NCBI GenBank assembly: GCA_021787845.1
Contig: JAJYLH010000010.1
Location: 1-64,000 of the forward strand
Length of the DNA stretch: 64,000 nucleotides
From: Myxococcales bacterium
GTDB lineage: Bacteria > Myxococcota > Myxococcia > Myxococcales > JAJYLH01
Direction of reading: 5' to 3'
Under the pieces are notes generated by a model that worked only from the letters and a program-made list of their open reading frames with translations, was not told where the DNA came from and searched no databases. This document shows, one piece after another, positions 61,809 through 64,000 of this stretch; position 1 is the stretch's first letter; every line of letters starts with the position of its first letter. The position numbers and the translations under genes were made by a program.

Positions 61809-64000
61809 ATGTCGAATCGGACCGCGAATGAACCTTCGTCGGGTGCGGTGTCGCTGGCCGTGGATGCCGACGGGGTGGCGCTGCTCACGTTGGACGTGCC
61901 CGGCGAGCCGGTGAACACGCTCTACTCGGAGCTGAAGGAGGAGTTTTCGGCGGCGATGGAGCGGGTGGAGACCGACGCGTCGATTCGCGCGGCGGTGCTC
62001 GCCTCGGGGAAGAAGGACAACTTCATCGCCGGCGCGCGCATCGAAGAGCTGCAGGCGCTTCGGACCCCGGAAGACGCGCGCGCGCGGGCGCTGGCGACAC
62101 AGGGTCTTCTGGCGCGGCTCGCGGCGTCGAAGAAGCCGGTGGTCGCCGCGATTCACGGTGCCTGCCTCGGCGGTGGGCTCGAGACCGCTCTCGCTTGCCA
62201 GTACCGCATCGCGACCGAGGCGAAGAAGACGGTCCTCGGCCTTCCGGAGGTGCGGCTCGGACTGCTGCCCGGCGCCGGCGGCACCCAGCGGCTCCCGCGG
62301 CTCACCGGCATCGCGGCGGCGCTGGACCTGATTCTGACCGGCAAGCACGTCCAGGCGGCAGAGGCGAAGAAGCTCGGGTTCGTCGACGAGGTGGTGACGC
62401 CGGCGATTCTCTTGGAGGTGGCGACGAAGCGCGCACGGCAGATTGCCGACGGCGAGTTGGATCCGGCGCGGCAGCGGGAGAAGAAGGTGTCGCTGCGGCA
62501 ACCGAAAGCGCTGCGGGAGAGGCTGCGCCGGCTCGCGCTGGAACAGAACCCTGCTGGCCGCCGGCTGCTCTTCCGGCAAGCGCGAGCGAAGCTGCTCGCC
62601 GACACGCACGGTCACTACCCGGCGCCGGAGCGCGCGCTCGACGCGGTGCGCGAAGGGGCCGAGCACGGGCTCGTGGCGGGGCTCGAGGCCGAGGCGGAAG
62701 CGTTCGGCGAGCTGGCGATGACCGACGTGTCGCACCGGCTGGTGGAGCTGTTCTTCGCGACGAGGGAGCTGAAGAAGGACAACGGCACCGACGATTCCGC
62801 GGTGCGGCCGCTGAAGGTGGAGAAGCTCGGTGTCGTCGGCGCGGGGCTGATGGGCAGCGGCATCGCCTTCGTCGGCGCCTCGGTCGCCGGCTTCGAGGTG
62901 CGGCTGCGCGACCGGGACGACGTGTCGCTCGGACGGGGGATGAGAGCGGTGCAGGCCCTCTTCGACGCCCGGGTGAAGGAGAAGCGGCTGGCGCGCCGCG
63001 ACCGGGACCAGAAGCTCGCCCGGGTCACCGGTGGCACCGACTATTCGGGTTTCGGTCGCGTCGATCTGGCCATCGAGGCGGTCTTCGAGGACCTGGCGCT
63101 CAAGCATCGGGTCATCGCCGAGCTCGAGGCGTGTCTGCCCGAGCGCGCGGTGATCGCCTCGATCACGTCGAGCCTGTCGATCGCGGAAGTCGCGCAGGGC
63201 GCGAAGCGACCGGAGCGGGTGGTCGGCATGCACTTCTTCTCGCCGGTCGAGAAGATGCCGCTCGTCGAGGTGGTGACGCACGCGAAGGCGGCGCCGGAGG
63301 CGGTGGCGACGGCGGTGGCGGCGGCGAAGGCGCAGGGCAAGACCGTCATCGTGGCGCGCGACGGGGTCGGCTTCTACGCCTCACGCATCCTCGCGCCGTA
63401 CCTGAACGAGACGGCCTATCTGCTCCAGGAGGGCGCGCGCATCGACGCGCTCGACGAAGCCCTGGTGCGCTTCGGCTTTCCGGTAGGGCCGATATCCCTC
63501 TTGGACGAGGTGGGCCTCGACGTCGCGGCGAGGGTCGGGCCGATCCTGGAGGCCGAACTCGGCGAGCGGATGAAGCCGGCCGCCGGGCTCGAGGCGTTCG
63601 TGCGGGCCGGCCGTCTCGGGCGCAAGGCGAAGAAGGGCTTCTACCTCTACGACGAGCGCGGTGTGAGCAAGAAGAAGCGCGGCAAGAAGGTGGTGGATCC
63701 GGCCGCTTACGAGGCGCTGCCGACCGGCGCCCGGCGGGAGCGGCCCTCCGCGGACGAGATGGCGGAGCGGCTCGTGCTCGCGATGGTGAACGAGGCGGTA
63801 CGGTGCTTGTCCGACGGCGTCCTGCGCAGCCCGCGCGACGGCGACATCGGCGCGATCCTCGGTTTGGGGTTCCCGCCCTTCCGGGGCGGTCCGTTTCGGT
63901 ACGTGGACGCCTGCGGGGCGACGGCCGTGGTGGATCGGCTGCGCCGTCTCGAAGAGCGGCACGGCATCCGCTTCGCGCCGGCGCCGCTGCTCACCGAGCA
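61809..64000 (+). CDS. fadJ: FadJ-type multifunctional beta-oxidation protein, 3' end beyond the window
   Basis: At least 730 residues; the frame is open to the last base. The N-terminal enoyl-CoA hydratase domain has GACLGGGLETALACQ and LGLPEVRLGLLPGAGGTQR, holding both catalytic glutamates. The 3-hydroxyacyl-CoA dehydrogenase domain follows with GVVGAGLMGSGIAFVG (NAD site) and the catalytic His in GMHFFSPVEKMPLVEV. A duplicated C-terminal domain ends near the edge (GLGFPPFRGGPFRYVDACG). E. coli FadJ has 714 residues, so little is missing. ATG 61809 follows GAGAGGGAAAGGG. The thiolase partner should lie outside the window. Confidence 0.94.
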   Translation, partial: MSNRTANEPSSGAVSLAVDADGVALLTLDVPGEPVNTLYSELKEEFSAAMERVETDASIRAAVLASGKKDNFIAGARIEELQALRTPEDARARALATQGLLARLAASKKPVVAAIHGACLGGGLETALACQYRIATEAKKTVLGLPEVRLGLLPGAGGTQRLPRLTGIAAALDLILTGKHVQAAEAKKLGFVDEVVTPAILLEVATKRARQIADGELDPARQREKKVSLRQPKALRERLRRLALEQNPAGRRLLFRQARAKLLADTHGHYPAPERALDAVREGAEHGLVAGLEAEAEAFGELAMTDVSHRLVELFFATRELKKDNGTDDSAVRPLKVEKLGVVGAGLMGSGIAFVGASVAGFEVRLRDRDDVSLGRGMRAVQALFDARVKEKRLARRDRDQKLARVTGGTDYSGFGRVDLAIEAVFEDLALKHRVIAELEACLPERAVIASITSSLSIAEVAQGAKRPERVVGMHFFSPVEKMPLVEVVTHAKAAPEAVATAVAAAKAQGKTVIVARDGVGFYASRILAPYLNETAYLLQEGARIDALDEALVRFGFPVGPISLLDEVGLDVAARVGPILEAELGERMKPAAGLEAFVRAGRLGRKAKKGFYLYDERGVSKKKRGKKVVDPAAYEALPTGARRERPSADEMAERLVLAMVNEAVRCLSDGVLRSPRDGDIGAILGLGFPPFRGGPFRYVDACGATAVVDRLRRLEERHGIRFAPAPLLTE

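Noticed and set aside
59421-63281. 1286-codon minus-strand open frame at the right end
   Set aside because: It is antisense to the glycosyltransferase, WecA-type and FadJ genes, all with intact motifs; its sequence is His/Arg/Glu-rich shadow without any domain.

Overview
This is a very GC-rich (roughly 70 % by eye) bacterial chromosome segment from a diderm, LPS-making organism. It carries a lipid A and outer-membrane assembly operon (bamA, ompH/skp, lpxD, lpxA, lpxI, lpxB, msbA, waaA, lpxK, lpxL-type acyltransferase), porins and several lipoproteins. The gene styles (LpxI instead of LpxH, PKD lipoprotein, TldD with a basic N-terminal tail, many ATGA overlaps, many intergenic palindromes) suggest a Myxococcota/deltaproteobacterial-type lineage. 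That placement is an inference and no rRNA is present to test it. I saw no tRNA, rRNA, CRISPR array, transposase or phage gene.

Layout. 1-823 is a repeat field: a 42-bp tandem repeat, then a roughly 500-bp nested inverted repeat built from modules found elsewhere in the window. 824-5024 (minus) is dprA-topA; topA carries an in-frame 27-bp tandem repeat that abuts one of the intergenic palindromes. 5283-11496 holds an FKBP lipoprotein, a PAP2-type membrane phosphatase, a PKD lipoprotein and a porin/SRPBCC/YceI operon. 11796-19688 (minus) is a compact starch/maltodextrin operon: outer-membrane porin, GH13 amylase lipoprotein with a starch-binding domain, ABC ATPase, a fused solute-binding-protein/permease, and a second permease. 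20042-27318 holds an acyl-CoA synthetase with an operator-like palindrome at its start, a TAtT-like repeat protein, a zinc metallopeptidase, TldD, thioredoxin and a FAD oxidoreductase. 27333-40128 (minus) is the lipid A/Bam operon. 40477-44879 holds a phosphopantetheinyl transferase, a 52-residue gene, SppA and a coupled vWA-like protein.

44958-61322 is a surface-polysaccharide locus. Three glycosyltransferases face left. Running right are an asparagine-synthase-like amidotransferase, then a tight set HAD-UbiA fusion / DprE1-like / DprE2-like that together could make the arabinofuranose donor polyprenyl-phosphoryl-arabinose. These are followed by a bi-domain dehydrogenase, a heparinase-II/III-like protein, a WbuB-type glycosyltransferase and a WecA/TagO-type initiating phosphoglycosyl transferase with an extra cytosolic domain. 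The window ends in a FadJ-type beta-oxidation enzyme that runs off the edge.

The observations I rate highest are the DPA-type arabinose-donor module in an LPS-bearing bacterium, the repeat-derived insertion in topA, and the MalE-MalF fusion transporter.
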